Assembly (NCBI GenBank): GCA_902533795.1
Contig: CACAND010000001.1
Coordinates: forward strand, 136,159-200,158
Source: an uncultured Candidatus Actinomarina sp.
Lineage (GTDB): Bacteria > Actinomycetota > Acidimicrobiia > Actinomarinales > Actinomarinaceae
Direction of reading: 5' to 3'
DNA: 64,000 nucleotides
Shown here: one piece after another, positions 39,507 through 50,121 of the stretch
Layout: every line of letters starts with the position of its first letter
How positions within the stretch are numbered: position 1 is the first letter of the stretch
Position numbers and translations under genes: made by a program
The notes under the pieces: generated by a model
Database searches by the model: none
Told to the model about the DNA's origin: nothing
Seen by the model: only the letters and a program-made list of their open reading frames with translations

Positions 39507-40612
39507 AATCTAAATTTTTTTAACTCTTTAACAACTCTTTCCTTTTCTTCTTTTTTCATAAATGCATAGAAAGGTATTGACATTATCTCTTTAGAAATCT
39601 TTTCTGTATTTGGTAGCTTTTCTGTTTTTATGGAAAGTTTTTTAATAACTGGCTGTTTATGTATAGGGTTCTCGTAATATATTGAAGATTTTATTCCTTT
39701 TGTGTTTAATTTATTCATCAATTGTGCTCTTTTATTTTTAGGTACCCTAATTGTAAAATAATTCATCACAATATTCTCACTTTCCATAACTGGCTTTTTT
39801 ATAGAGTCAATAGATTCAAAATTTTTACTATAAAAGTTGAATAAATCTAATCTACTTTTTCTTATTTTATTAAATCCTTTTAGCTTTTCATTTAATACAA
39901 ATGCATTTAAAGAATCTAATCTAGAGTTAAAACCAACCCTGTAATGCTTATATTGAGTTTTTTGCCCGTGATTCTTAAGAGATTTAACTTCATCATATAT
40001 TTTTTTATTATTTGTAATAAGAGATCCACCATCACCAATGCCGCCAAGAGTTTTACTGGGAAAAAATGAAAATGCGCTACAGTCACCAAAAGTCCCAAGA
40101 AATTTTTTATCAGGATCCATACTTCCAAATGACTGGGCGCAATCTTCTAGTATTTTTAAATTATTTTTTTTTGCAAAAATAGAAACTTCCTTGATATTTG
40201 CATTATTTCCAAATAAATGCACTGGGATAATTGCTTTTGTCTTCTTTGTGATTTTCTTAGCTGCATCATTTAGATTTATGCAATAGGTGTCTGGTTCAAT
40301 ATCTAAAAAAACAGGAATAGCATCTAATTGAAGAACGGTTTCTACTGTAGCAAAGTAAGTAAATGAAGGTAATAAAACTTCATCTCCTTTTTTTATATTT
40401 AAGGCTATTAAACCAAGCAATAGGGCATCGGTTCCTGAATTGAGAGTGGTTGCATATTTGACATTAAATAGACTAGCCAAATTTTTTTCAAATATTGATA
40501 CTATCTCTCCATTAACATACTGGCCAGTTGAATATTGCTGATATAAATTTTTTTGATTAATTCCTAATTTTTGATTTTCGCGAAGTGGGTTTGCAACCTG
40601 TATCTCTATCAT
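39503..40612 (-). CDS. DegT/DnrJ/EryC1/StrS sugar aminotransferase
   Basis: TLNSGTDALLLGLIAL, PSFTYFATVE, IPVHLFGN, LEDCAQSFGS, FSFFPSKTLGGIGDGG. Confidence 0.96.
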   Translation of the reverse strand: MIEIQVANPLRENQKLGINQKNLYQQYSTGQYVNGEIVSIFEKNLASLFNVKYATTLNSGTDALLLGLIALNIKKGDEVLLPSFTYFATVETVLQLDAIPVFLDIEPDTYCINLNDAAKKITKKTKAIIPVHLFGNNANIKEVSIFAKKNNLKILEDCAQSFGSMDPDKKFLGTFGDCSAFSFFPSKTLGGIGDGGSLITNNKKIYDEVKSLKNHGQKTQYKHYRVGFNSRLDSLNAFVLNEKLKGFNKIRKSRLDLFNFYSKNFESIDSIKKPVMESENIVMNYFTIRVPKNKRAQLMNKLNTKGIKSSIYYENPIHKQPVIKKLSIKTEKLPNTEKISKEIMSIPFYAFMKKEEKERVVKELKKFRF

Positions 40613-40772
40613 TTTATAAAATTTTTTATCATTAATTTAAATATGTTACTTTCTTGATGTTACTTGAATCTTAAGAAGTTAGAAAGCAATATAGTTTTCA
40701 ATTTTTTTGATTAAGCAGATTTTTCTTTGGTACTTTAACAAAGACATAATATATCATTAATATTTAATCAGT

Positions 40773-42167
40773 TTGAAAAAAAATATAAATTTACTTTTTG
40801 TGTACGAAATAATTATTTTCTTTACAGTTTCTGCATTAATAATATATGCGCTAATTTATAACTTACTACACTACAATCCAGCATGGGGTTATGATGGCGA
40901 AGCACATCATGCTTATGTACAAAATTTCCTAAATATTTTTGGCCCATATAAAACTGATCAACCTGCATCTAACTTTACATATGAATTCTTTAGCCCCCCT
41001 TTGCCATATGTTTTTCCAGCTTTTATAAATGAAGCATGTAAATCTTTATCATCTGTAGTCAACATTTTAGAATTTTGTCAAAATTTATATGGTTTTGTTA
41101 ACATTGGTTTTTTAAGTCTTCTTTACTTAAGTTTGCTTTTTATATATATGAAAATTGTAAATAAAGTACTAAAAAGTAAAAAAACTCTCAGTTCAACAAC
41201 ACTATTAGTTTTAGGACTTTTTTCCATCAACTATAAAGCAATATCTATGATAAGGGCTGAGATGTATATTCTTTTTTTAAGTGCTTTTCTGATTTATAGA
41301 CTATTAATTCTTATTGAAAAATCTTACACCTACACGACAATAGATATAATAATATTTGGTTCGACTATCGGACTCCTTGCATTAAGTAGGCAATGGGCCT
41401 TTTTATTATTTCCCGCATACTTTATTGTTTTCTTTTTTATTAACAAAAAAAGTAAAAAAAATTATTTACAATTTTTGATATTTTCATTTATTTTAGGCTT
41501 TACAATCTCAAGTTGGTTTTATTTTAGACTTTATGTCGATTATGGTTCATTTACGAGTTTCAATATGGAGTCTTCAGGATTTAGTTTTAGTAACCAGACT
41601 CAATCTTTTTACTTACCATCAAAAGAAGCAGCGAGTTACTTCTTTTACAAACCTATAAGGCCATATTTTGAAAATTCATTCTTGCCTATACTTTATAGTG
41701 ATTTATGGGGTGACTATTGGGGTTATTTTTCATTTACTAGCAGGTCTCTAGATACTGGGCGAAATCAATTATTGATTGGTGATTATCTTGGGAGGGTAAA
41801 CCTAGTATCGATTTTCCCATCATTACTCTTGATTTTAGGATTTAGAAATAGTCTAAAATCTACAAAATCTAAGAGGAAATCGACATATGACTTTTTAAAT
41901 ATTTATATAACTTTCGGAGTAATTTTTAGTTTTTTTGGGTATTTATGGTTTTTGATTTCCTATCCACAAATCTCTGGAGATACAATAAAGTCAACTTATA
42001 TGATCCAACTTTTTCATCTCCTTGGATTAAGTTCTATAATTTATATTGAAAACTTAAAGGAAAAAAAGAAAAATTTTTATTATTTTATTCAAATATCACT
42101 TTTAATTGTTTTCATACATAATTTTCAAACTATGTTGAGTCATTTTCCAAAAATAAATTTATTTTAA
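40773..42167 (+). CDS. polytopic GT-C-like membrane protein
   Basis: 464 aa multi-TM; NPAWGYDGEAHHAYVQNFLNIFG first loop. Confidence 0.62.
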   Translation: MKKNINLLFVYEIIIFFTVSALIIYALIYNLLHYNPAWGYDGEAHHAYVQNFLNIFGPYKTDQPASNFTYEFFSPPLPYVFPAFINEACKSLSSVVNILEFCQNLYGFVNIGFLSLLYLSLLFIYMKIVNKVLKSKKTLSSTTLLVLGLFSINYKAISMIRAEMYILFLSAFLIYRLLILIEKSYTYTTIDIIIFGSTIGLLALSRQWAFLLFPAYFIVFFFINKKSKKNYLQFLIFSFILGFTISSWFYFRLYVDYGSFTSFNMESSGFSFSNQTQSFYLPSKEAASYFFYKPIRPYFENSFLPILYSDLWGDYWGYFSFTSRSLDTGRNQLLIGDYLGRVNLVSIFPSLLLILGFRNSLKSTKSKRKSTYDFLNIYITFGVIFSFFGYLWFLISYPQISGDTIKSTYMIQLFHLLGLSSIIYIENLKEKKKNFYYFIQISLLIVFIHNFQTMLSHFPKINLF

Positions 42168-42185
42168 GACCTTATCAATTAAAGA

Positions 42186-43043
42186 TTAATAGTTAATTTT
42201 TTTAAAAAATTCTTTTAATGTGCTTGGGATCATCGAAGTTAGTTTGTAATATATTTTGCGATAGTAAGTTATATAAAAATATTTAAGATTAATTTTTTTA
42301 ATTAGATTAAAGATAATTCTGTAATACCTAAGTTTCCTATTTATATTTTTATCGGATAAAATATTATGTGTTGCTTCAATGAAATACTTATCTAAAAATC
42401 TTGGGTATCCTGAAAGCTCCATTTTACATCTATAAGCAACATGGATTCTTTCTATATGACCAGTTAATATTTCTGAATCAACATGTTTTACTTCTTTGTT
42501 AACCAGATCAATTTTTATAGAGTGGAAAAGCTTCCCAAGCGCGGCATCATCAATGAGATTATGATCCCAATTATTTTGGTTTTCAAGAATTTTTAATACA
42601 GAAAAATTATTTAAAATAATACATGATCCATGTGCATAATTAAATAAATTTTCATATGATGTTTTTCTTCCAGAATAAAAAGGCTTTGATGATTTGTTAC
42701 TAAAAAGATATTTCTTCATTTCTTTTACGTTTATGTATGTTGAACTGTTTGATCTTACTAAATAATCGAACGAGAAATTTTCAACAAGCCAATCGAAAGC
42801 AGCTATTGTTTTATAACCAATATCTTTTAAACTGTCTCCAACCTCTAAAGTAAGATAATTTTTTTCAAAATTATGAGATTTCCCTCCTTTATAAAATATT
42901 GCAATTGAGTCTGAGCCTAAGTCGCTAACCCATGTCTTATGTTGAGTTTTTTCATTTAGAGATGAAGGATATTTTTCGGAACTTAGAATTAAAAAAATAA
43001 ACTTAAAATGTTTTTTTGGTTTATTTTTATTTTTAAAACTCAC
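42186..43043 (-). CDS. GT31/fringe-like galactosyltransferase-type protein
   Basis: FDYLVRSNSSTYINVKEM, YAHGSCIILNNFSVLKIL, NLIDDAALGKLF. Confidence 0.6.
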   Translation of the reverse strand: MSFKNKNKPKKHFKFIFLILSSEKYPSSLNEKTQHKTWVSDLGSDSIAIFYKGGKSHNFEKNYLTLEVGDSLKDIGYKTIAAFDWLVENFSFDYLVRSNSSTYINVKEMKKYLFSNKSSKPFYSGRKTSYENLFNYAHGSCIILNNFSVLKILENQNNWDHNLIDDAALGKLFHSIKIDLVNKEVKHVDSEILTGHIERIHVAYRCKMELSGYPRFLDKYFIEATHNILSDKNINRKLRYYRIIFNLIKKINLKYFYITYYRKIYYKLTSMIPSTLKEFFKKINY

Positions 43044-43150
43044 ATCGTAATATTAATACTTTGGAAAAAGATATATTCACGGTAATTCTACTAATAATGA
43101 TTAGAGTTAATAAAATATAGATATTTAAAATCGATCAGTATAATCTAGAT

Positions 43151-44155
43151 ATGAAAATTTTTGTCACAGGTATTGCTGGATTCTTAGGTGGGCATGTAGC
43201 AGAAAACTTACTTGCAGCCGGACATGAAGTTAGCGGTTGTGACAATTTAATTGGTGGATATCTTGATAATGTACCCGAAGATGCAGATTTTTATCAAGTA
43301 GATGCAATTTACCTTAATCAGATGAAAAAACTTACAAAGGGTTCTGATATTGTAATTCATACAGCTTGTACTGCTTATGAGGGTTTAAGTGTTTTCTCAC
43401 CTTACCTAGTTGGACAAAATACTTATCAAATTTCTATGTCGGTTTTTACAGCTGTTGCCGATAACAAAATACCAAAATTGATTAATTGTTCAAGTATGGC
43501 AAGATATGGTGAACAGGAAACTGTTCCTTTTACCGAAGATATGGTTCCTAAACCTCAAGATCCATACGGTATTGCAAAACTTGCATCTGAGGAAAGCTTA
43601 AAAGTAATGAGTGAAGTTCATGATTTTGAATTTGTCAATCTTGTTCCTCACAACATTATTGGTCCAAAACAAAAATATGATGATCCATATAGAAATGTAG
43701 TTTCAATAATGATTAATAGAGTACTAAATGATCAACCTCCAATAATATATGGTGATGGCTCTCAACAAAGATGTTTTTCAGATATAGATGATGTAGTAAA
43801 TCCAATTACTAACTCTTTAACGAATCCAAATGCCGTATCTGAAACAATAAATATAGGTCCTGACGAGGATGTAATATCAATTCTTGAATTATCTGAAAGG
43901 GTTTTAAAAATATTGAATTCCGATTTGGAACCTATCTTTGTTGATCCAAGACCTCAAGAGGTATCGTTTGCTCATTGCTCAGCTGAGAAATCAAGGAACT
44001 TGCTTGATTACAAAACAACGGTTCCTTTAGACCAGTCAATTGAAAAAATTGCTAATTGGATTATTAAAATGGGTCCAAAAAAATTTAGATATCACTTGGA
44101 TATAGAAATAATAAATGAAAATACACCAAAAACATGGAAAGATAAATTAATCTAA
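43151..44155 (+). CDS. NAD-dependent epimerase/dehydratase
   Basis: IFVTGIAGFLGGHVAENLLAAGHEVSGCDNL, YGIAKLASEES. Confidence 0.93.
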   Translation: MKIFVTGIAGFLGGHVAENLLAAGHEVSGCDNLIGGYLDNVPEDADFYQVDAIYLNQMKKLTKGSDIVIHTACTAYEGLSVFSPYLVGQNTYQISMSVFTAVADNKIPKLINCSSMARYGEQETVPFTEDMVPKPQDPYGIAKLASEESLKVMSEVHDFEFVNLVPHNIIGPKQKYDDPYRNVVSIMINRVLNDQPPIIYGDGSQQRCFSDIDDVVNPITNSLTNPNAVSETINIGPDEDVISILELSERVLKILNSDLEPIFVDPRPQEVSFAHCSAEKSRNLLDYKTTVPLDQSIEKIANWIIKMGPKKFRYHLDIEIINENTPKTWKDKLI

Positions 44156-44156
44156 T

Positions 44157-44885
44157 TTATCTTTTTTTAGCTTTTACAAAATAACCAAAGTTTAAAAGCT
44201 CGTGACTTCCATTATCCTTTTTACTTAGACTGCCTAATAGAACTAAAACGATATAAATACCAACTTTATAAAATATATTTAAATTTTTTGAAGAATATTC
44301 GAAAGCCACATTTTTAATCCTTCTTACTTCCTGAGCTAAATATTCAAAATAGTTTCCATTTGGAATAATTTCTTCAATTTCAAATCCTAAGTTTTCTAGG
44401 TGATGTTGATAATAATATCTATTAAAACCAGTTGAGTAATGATAGGGAGCATAATGAGTAAGGCTGTTAAAAGGTGCAGTTAATATCAAATTTCCACCTT
44501 TTTTCAAAATTCGATGAATTTCTTTTAATGCCTCTAGTGGGTCTGGGACGTGTTCGATTACCTCTATGCATAAAACATTGTCAAAATAATTCTCAGAAAC
44601 CGGGATGTCTACAATGTCAGAAACAATATCAAGTTTTTCATAGTTTCTTTCATTAGTTTGAATACCTGTTCCATCTCCAGAACCATCATATTCGGCAATA
44701 TCTTGTGAAGTGTAGTTTAAGTGTTCACAAAATTTTTTATACTTTCCCTCTCCTGCACCTGCATCGAGAATTAAAGATCCTTTTTGTAAGTTGGATAATT
44801 TATTTTCAATCCAATCATCTCGGCTAATACCATTCTTAGTTCCAACTGTACCAGTTATGACTTGGTTTATTTTCCGTTTTAACAT
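44157..44885 (-). CDS. class I SAM-dependent methyltransferase
   Basis: LILDAGAGEGKYK, FDNVLCIEVIEHVPDPLEALKEIHRILKKGG. Confidence 0.93.
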   Translation of the reverse strand: MLKRKINQVITGTVGTKNGISRDDWIENKLSNLQKGSLILDAGAGEGKYKKFCEHLNYTSQDIAEYDGSGDGTGIQTNERNYEKLDIVSDIVDIPVSENYFDNVLCIEVIEHVPDPLEALKEIHRILKKGGNLILTAPFNSLTHYAPYHYSTGFNRYYYQHHLENLGFEIEEIIPNGNYFEYLAQEVRRIKNVAFEYSSKNLNIFYKVGIYIVLVLLGSLSKKDNGSHELLNFGYFVKAKKR

Positions 44886-44930
44886 TTTAGATATAATTTT
44901 TGAATTTCGATCTTATAATTATATAATTAA

Positions 44931-47282
44931 ATGAAAATAAAATTAGAATCTTTAACCTTATTTGTAAAAAGGTACTCAAAAGTCTTTATAACTCTATTAA
45001 TTCTCTTTTCGATGATGCCAATCCTATTAAATTTTTTACTTTTTAATGATCATAATGTAGGTATAAGAACTACTGATCATCAATGTTTTACTAAAAATTC
45101 AATTTTAAATAAATTTGATGATTCAAGCGACCTTGATATCTTTGAAACTGGAGAAGGAATCTATGTTATTCCTGAAATTAGTAATTTAAAATGTGTTGGA
45201 AAAGTAGTTGATTATGTAGTTGATGAAGAAAGTCTTCTTTTATATATTGGAACAAATCCAAAAGCAACAAATCTAGTTTTTATATTTTCCTTAATTATTT
45301 TTATTTTTTATTCGGCTATTTTCAGGTCGGTAAATTTCCAACTAATTAATGGGTTGTCTTTCATTTTATTTCTTATATCTTTTATCTATTTTTATCTTCC
45401 ATCTTTTCAGATAGTAAATTATTTTGTTTTTGGTTTTTTTGTTATTTCAATTTTGATCTATTCAAATCTTAGGAAAAATAATTTTGATTTGGTTGAAATA
45501 AGTATTTTCATAATTTTTCCAATATTTAGTTTATTGCAATTTAAAGAAAGATGGTTTAGCTGGATCATATTTTTATCGCTTATTTTATTATTAATCTTTT
45601 ATTTGATTCAAGTTAAAATTCAAATAAATAATGAATTTAAATTTTTATCTCTTTTATTTTTTCAAAGTTTAATTCTGAATTTAGGTAGTTTTTTTCAACC
45701 ACTAAGAGACGCTGAACATTGGAGACAAAATCAAAATGCCTTTGCTGCAAAAACTATTGGAAATGAAGGGATAAATTTTCTGAATCCCCTCCCCGTCTTT
45801 GGATTAAATTCCAACGTTCCAATGGAGCTACCGATATTACAAAATTTAAGTGGTTTTTTACAGATCATGGGTGTAAGAGAAGATATCACCCTAAGACCAA
45901 TAGCATGGCTTATATATATTCTGTTCATATACTTTTCCTATAAATTCATACTGAACATTTCAAACGAAAAAATTGGAGAAATAGTTGCAATCTTTTTTGT
46001 TTTTACACCTATATTGTATAAATTCTCAAATTCTTATATGATCGAATTCTTACCACATCTTCTTGGTGTATTATCACTGAATCTAAATATAAATAATAAA
46101 AAAATAGCTCCAATAGTTTTAAGCTTGTCCCTTCTTTCAAAAATTACGACTGGCATAATTTACTTATTTTTATTTGCTTGTATTCAAATTTTTAAAAAGA
46201 AAGAAAAAATAACAAAAACTGCCTATGTTTTGAGTATTGCAATTATTCCAAATATAGTTTGGAATATTTACGCTGATTTTGTAAAGTCTCAAAACTCTTT
46301 AACTTCCTGGTTAACAAGTGAGAATCTATTCTCTCATAATTTTGGAACATTAGAACAATATCAGAACATCGAAATTTACAGAAAGATTCTCATAATCTTA
46401 TTGAACAATGTTTGGGGCCAATATTTAACTTTTATTGGTATTGTTTTGATAATTTACTCAATTTTTAGAAGACCAGAAATTATCTTTGTTTTGATAACTC
46501 CTTTTGTTTTCATCAATCTTTATAATGCACATGAATATTATTTTCTAAGTGTCATACCAATAATTTTGTACTACATAATTTATTCATTACAACAAATAAT
46601 AAAGAAAGACAAGATTTTTATAATTGCTTGTTTGTGTATTCTTGTAAATATAAATTTTGGAATTAATAAAAATAGTAAAGAAAATTATAGAATAGCTTAT
46701 AAAGTTAATGAAGAAATTGAACAAGCCGAGAGTTTGTCAATTAAACTTAAGTCTTACACTTACGAAAATACCTATTTATCTTCTGAAATTAATGATTGGA
46801 ATCCTATTATTTTTTATGAATCAGACAAAAAAGGCATCATGTATTTAGAAAAATTTGAAATACGAGGAAAAACTAGCTGGGATTCAAGAAATATTGCAAA
46901 TGAGAATATTGAGCTTTATGTTTTTGAACAAGGATTCTTAAATATTGACCATTTAAATGTTTACTTATCTAATCAATTTAAAAATTATGAAAAAATTAAA
47001 ATTGATTTATTTCTATATCGTCCAGAAGAAGGGTGGGCAAAAGGTAGAAAGGTGTTTTATTTCATTTTTAGTCCATATAAAGCTGGAGATTTATCTGATA
47101 TCTTAATTTTAAATAACAGTGGCATGAACAAGGTTAGTCAAGGTTTGATTGATTGCTTTTACTCAGAAGAGGTGCTTTCCTCTGAAGCAAGGTCTGATTT
47201 AAACATCATACTTTCAAGTATTGGTAACTATCAATATGAAATTTTAAATAAAAGTTATAATTGTCTAGATGAAAGTGCCTAA
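44931..47282 (+). CDS. large polytopic GT-C/GT39-like membrane protein with N-terminal Cys-containing ectodomain
   Basis: 783 aa multi-TM; QPLRDAEHWRQNQNAFAAK acidic loop; VIPEISNLKCVGKVVDYVVDEE ectodomain. Confidence 0.68.
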   Translation: MKIKLESLTLFVKRYSKVFITLLILFSMMPILLNFLLFNDHNVGIRTTDHQCFTKNSILNKFDDSSDLDIFETGEGIYVIPEISNLKCVGKVVDYVVDEESLLLYIGTNPKATNLVFIFSLIIFIFYSAIFRSVNFQLINGLSFILFLISFIYFYLPSFQIVNYFVFGFFVISILIYSNLRKNNFDLVEISIFIIFPIFSLLQFKERWFSWIIFLSLILLLIFYLIQVKIQINNEFKFLSLLFFQSLILNLGSFFQPLRDAEHWRQNQNAFAAKTIGNEGINFLNPLPVFGLNSNVPMELPILQNLSGFLQIMGVREDITLRPIAWLIYILFIYFSYKFILNISNEKIGEIVAIFFVFTPILYKFSNSYMIEFLPHLLGVLSLNLNINNKKIAPIVLSLSLLSKITTGIIYLFLFACIQIFKKKEKITKTAYVLSIAIIPNIVWNIYADFVKSQNSLTSWLTSENLFSHNFGTLEQYQNIEIYRKILIILLNNVWGQYLTFIGIVLIIYSIFRRPEIIFVLITPFVFINLYNAHEYYFLSVIPIILYYIIYSLQQIIKKDKIFIIACLCILVNINFGINKNSKENYRIAYKVNEEIEQAESLSIKLKSYTYENTYLSSEINDWNPIIFYESDKKGIMYLEKFEIRGKTSWDSRNIANENIELYVFEQGFLNIDHLNVYLSNQFKNYEKIKIDLFLYRPEEGWAKGRKVFYFIFSPYKAGDLSDILILNNSGMNKVSQGLIDCFYSEEVLSSEARSDLNIILSSIGNYQYEILNKSYNCLDESA

Positions 47283-48432
47283 AAGTGATGTAAGTGTAGT
47301 AGGTGGTGCAGGACATATTGGTCTGCCATTAAGTTGCTATATTGCTTCAAAAGGCCATAAAGTCACAATTATCGATACTAATGAAGATGTACTTAAAAAT
47401 TTAAAAAATGATAACCTTCCTTTCAGTGAAGTAAATCTTGAGGAATATTGGAAACTAGCAAAAAATAATAATATTGAATTATCAAATAAAACTCAATCAA
47501 TAGAGAATTCTGACTTTATTGTAATAACACTAGGAAGTTCATCAGAAATAGAAGATGTCAAGATTTTTGACAGTTTATTAAACGATGTACTCCAAAATGC
47601 ACGTCCTGAATCAAAAATAATTCTAAGATCAACTATCAATATTCAAACTATCGAAAATATTGAAACTAATAAATTATTTATTGAAAAAAATTTAAAACTT
47701 GCATATTGTCCTGAAAGAATAGCTGAGGGAATGAGTCTTGAAGAATTACCAGCAATGCCGCAAATAATTGGGGTAAAAAATGATGAAGACTTTCAAATAT
47801 TCCATAATTTTTTTGATTCGATTAATATTTCAAGTAAAAAAACTACATTTAGAAATGCCGTTTTTTTAAAGCTTTTTACAAATACATATAGATATGCAGA
47901 GTTTTCATTAGTAAATGAATTTTATAATATAGCTAAAGAACAGTTAATTGATTTTGATGATATAGTCAGTCTCGCTAAAGATAATTATCCTAGATTAAAA
48001 AATCTACCATCAAAAGGGTTCGTTGGAGGTCCTTGCTTGATTAAAGATACTAAAACATTCATAAAAGAATATGATAAAAGCAACCCACTTCTATCTTCAA
48101 TACAAAATGTAAATGATAAATTTTTTGAAAATATTTTCAACGAATGTCTTGAAATGTTTGAAAACAAAACTTTGATTCAACTTGGACTTTCTTTCAAACC
48201 TAATTCAGATGACTTAAGATCTTCATTGTCTTTAAGATTTTATTTTTATTTAATAGAAAATGGTTTTAAAGTTTATCCTGTTGATAAATTTGTTAAAAGT
48301 GAGGAGATTAAATTTTATGAATTTGGAGAAGTGGAAAATTTAACAAACAATATATTAATCGCTACTTATCACGACTATTTTAAGAAACTCAACTTATCAA
48401 ATAAGAAAGTAGTCACTGTTGGAAATAAATAA
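47269..48432 (+). CDS. UDP-sugar 6-dehydrogenase (WecC-like)
   Basis: SVVGGAGHIGLPLSCYIASKGHKV, CPERIAEG, GFVGGPCLIKDT catalytic Cys, GLSFKPNSDDLR. Confidence 0.92.
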   Translation: MKVPKSDVSVVGGAGHIGLPLSCYIASKGHKVTIIDTNEDVLKNLKNDNLPFSEVNLEEYWKLAKNNNIELSNKTQSIENSDFIVITLGSSSEIEDVKIFDSLLNDVLQNARPESKIILRSTINIQTIENIETNKLFIEKNLKLAYCPERIAEGMSLEELPAMPQIIGVKNDEDFQIFHNFFDSINISSKKTTFRNAVFLKLFTNTYRYAEFSLVNEFYNIAKEQLIDFDDIVSLAKDNYPRLKNLPSKGFVGGPCLIKDTKTFIKEYDKSNPLLSSIQNVNDKFFENIFNECLEMFENKTLIQLGLSFKPNSDDLRSSLSLRFYFYLIENGFKVYPVDKFVKSEEIKFYEFGEVENLTNNILIATYHDYFKKLNLSNKKVVTVGNK

Positions 48433-49111
48433 ATCTTTAATAATACCAGTAAAGGAAGAAGGTATAGAAGTATTAGAAATACTTGCTAATTTTTTAGAGC
48501 ATTTAAAAAATGATACAGAATTATTAGTTGTGATTGACTCAATTGAGGACAAGACTCACGAAATTATAAAAAATAGCGCTCTTGATATAAAAATAGTTAT
48601 AAATAATTTAGGTCCTGGTGTAAGTAATGCCATAAACTCTGCAATAAGCGAATGTAAAGGTAAACACATTTGTATCGCAATGGGAGATGGTAGCGATGAC
48701 CCAAGACAGGTTGAAGATTTACTAATTTTAATTCAGAGAGGACTTTCTGTTGCTGTTGCTTCACGTTACTCAAGGGGTGGACAGTTTGTTGGTAATAAAA
48801 ATTTAAAATACATTCTTAGCAAATATTCAGGTTTTTTTCTAAATTTATTATTTAGGGTCGGAACAAAAGATCCAACAAATATGTTTAAAGCTTACGATAA
48901 AAACTTTCTGCAGGAAGTAAAAATTGAAAGTGATGTAGGTTTTACCCTAGGTCTTGAAATGATAGTAAAAGCTAAACTATATAAAAGAATGGTTGGGGAG
49001 ATCCCAACAATTTGGATTGATAGAGCTTTTGGTACATCAAAATTTAATTTTCAATCATTTCTTCCCAAATATTTATACTGGGTAGGAAGGTTAATGCTAA
49101 GAAAGAGATAA
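48419..49111 (+). CDS. glycosyltransferase family 2
   Basis: IIPVKEEGIEVLEIL, GPGVSNAINSAISECKG, MGDGSDDPRQVEDLL; TTG start. Confidence 0.88.
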   Translation: MEINKSLIIPVKEEGIEVLEILANFLEHLKNDTELLVVIDSIEDKTHEIIKNSALDIKIVINNLGPGVSNAINSAISECKGKHICIAMGDGSDDPRQVEDLLILIQRGLSVAVASRYSRGGQFVGNKNLKYILSKYSGFFLNLLFRVGTKDPTNMFKAYDKNFLQEVKIESDVGFTLGLEMIVKAKLYKRMVGEIPTIWIDRAFGTSKFNFQSFLPKYLYWVGRLMLRKR

Positions 49112-50121
49112 TGAAAGTACTTGTAACAGGATCAGAAGGATTTATAGGTGGATACATCGTTAAAGAACTTATAAATAAAGGCTATGAGGTTGTCGGAATT
49201 GATAACTTATCAAAATATGGAAAGCTTGTAAAAAGTTTTTCAGAAGACAAAAATTATAAATTTATACAAAATGATGTCAAAGATAGAGATTTATTACTTG
49301 AGGAAATGTCTGATTGTGAATACTTGATTGCCGGGGCAGCAATGATTGGAGGAATATCTTATTTTCATGATTATGCCTATGATTTACTTTCCGAAAATGA
49401 AAAAATTATATCTACTACTACAGATATTGCAATTGAGTGCCAAAAAAATCATAAACTAAAAAGAACCGTTTTTCTAAGCTCATCGATGGTTTTTGAATCA
49501 AGTGATGTATTCCCCACAAAAGAAGAAGATATAAATCATATACCTCCACCAATTAGTTCATACGGTTTTCAAAAGCTTGCTGTTGAATATTTTGCTAGAG
49601 CCGCCAAAGAACAATATGGACTTGAATATTCAATTGCAAGACCATTTAATTGCGTAGGTATTGGGGAAATAAAAGCAATCAATAGTGATGAAAATTCAAA
49701 AAAATTAACATTAAGTCACGTTGTTCCTGACTTGATACTTAAAACAATGATGGCCGATGACTCAATAGAAATTCTAGGTAATGGAAATCAAATACGTCAC
49801 TATACATACGGTGAAGACCTTGCAAAGGGTATTGTGATGCTACTTGATCACGAAAATGCAAAGAATGATGACTTCAATTTATCTACAAGTGAATCTACCT
49901 CTGTATTAGATTTAGCAGAAAAAATTTGGAAAAAATTGAAACCGGACAAAGAATTTAAATATATATCTACTGACCCATATGAATATGACGTACAAAAAAG
50001 AATACCATCTACTGAAAAAGCAAAAAATTTATTGGGTTTTGAGGCAGATACAAGTCTTGATGAAATGTTAGATATTGTAATTCCATGGATTAAAGATGCA
50101 CATACAAAAGGTTTTTATTAA
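49111..50121 (+). CDS. NAD-dependent epimerase/dehydratase
   Basis: VLVTGSEGFIGGYIVKELINKGYEVVGIDNL, YGFQKLAVEYFARA. Confidence 0.94.
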   Translation: MKVLVTGSEGFIGGYIVKELINKGYEVVGIDNLSKYGKLVKSFSEDKNYKFIQNDVKDRDLLLEEMSDCEYLIAGAAMIGGISYFHDYAYDLLSENEKIISTTTDIAIECQKNHKLKRTVFLSSSMVFESSDVFPTKEEDINHIPPPISSYGFQKLAVEYFARAAKEQYGLEYSIARPFNCVGIGEIKAINSDENSKKLTLSHVVPDLILKTMMADDSIEILGNGNQIRHYTYGEDLAKGIVMLLDHENAKNDDFNLSTSESTSVLDLAEKIWKKLKPDKEFKYISTDPYEYDVQKRIPSTEKAKNLLGFEADTSLDEMLDIVIPWIKDAHTKGFY

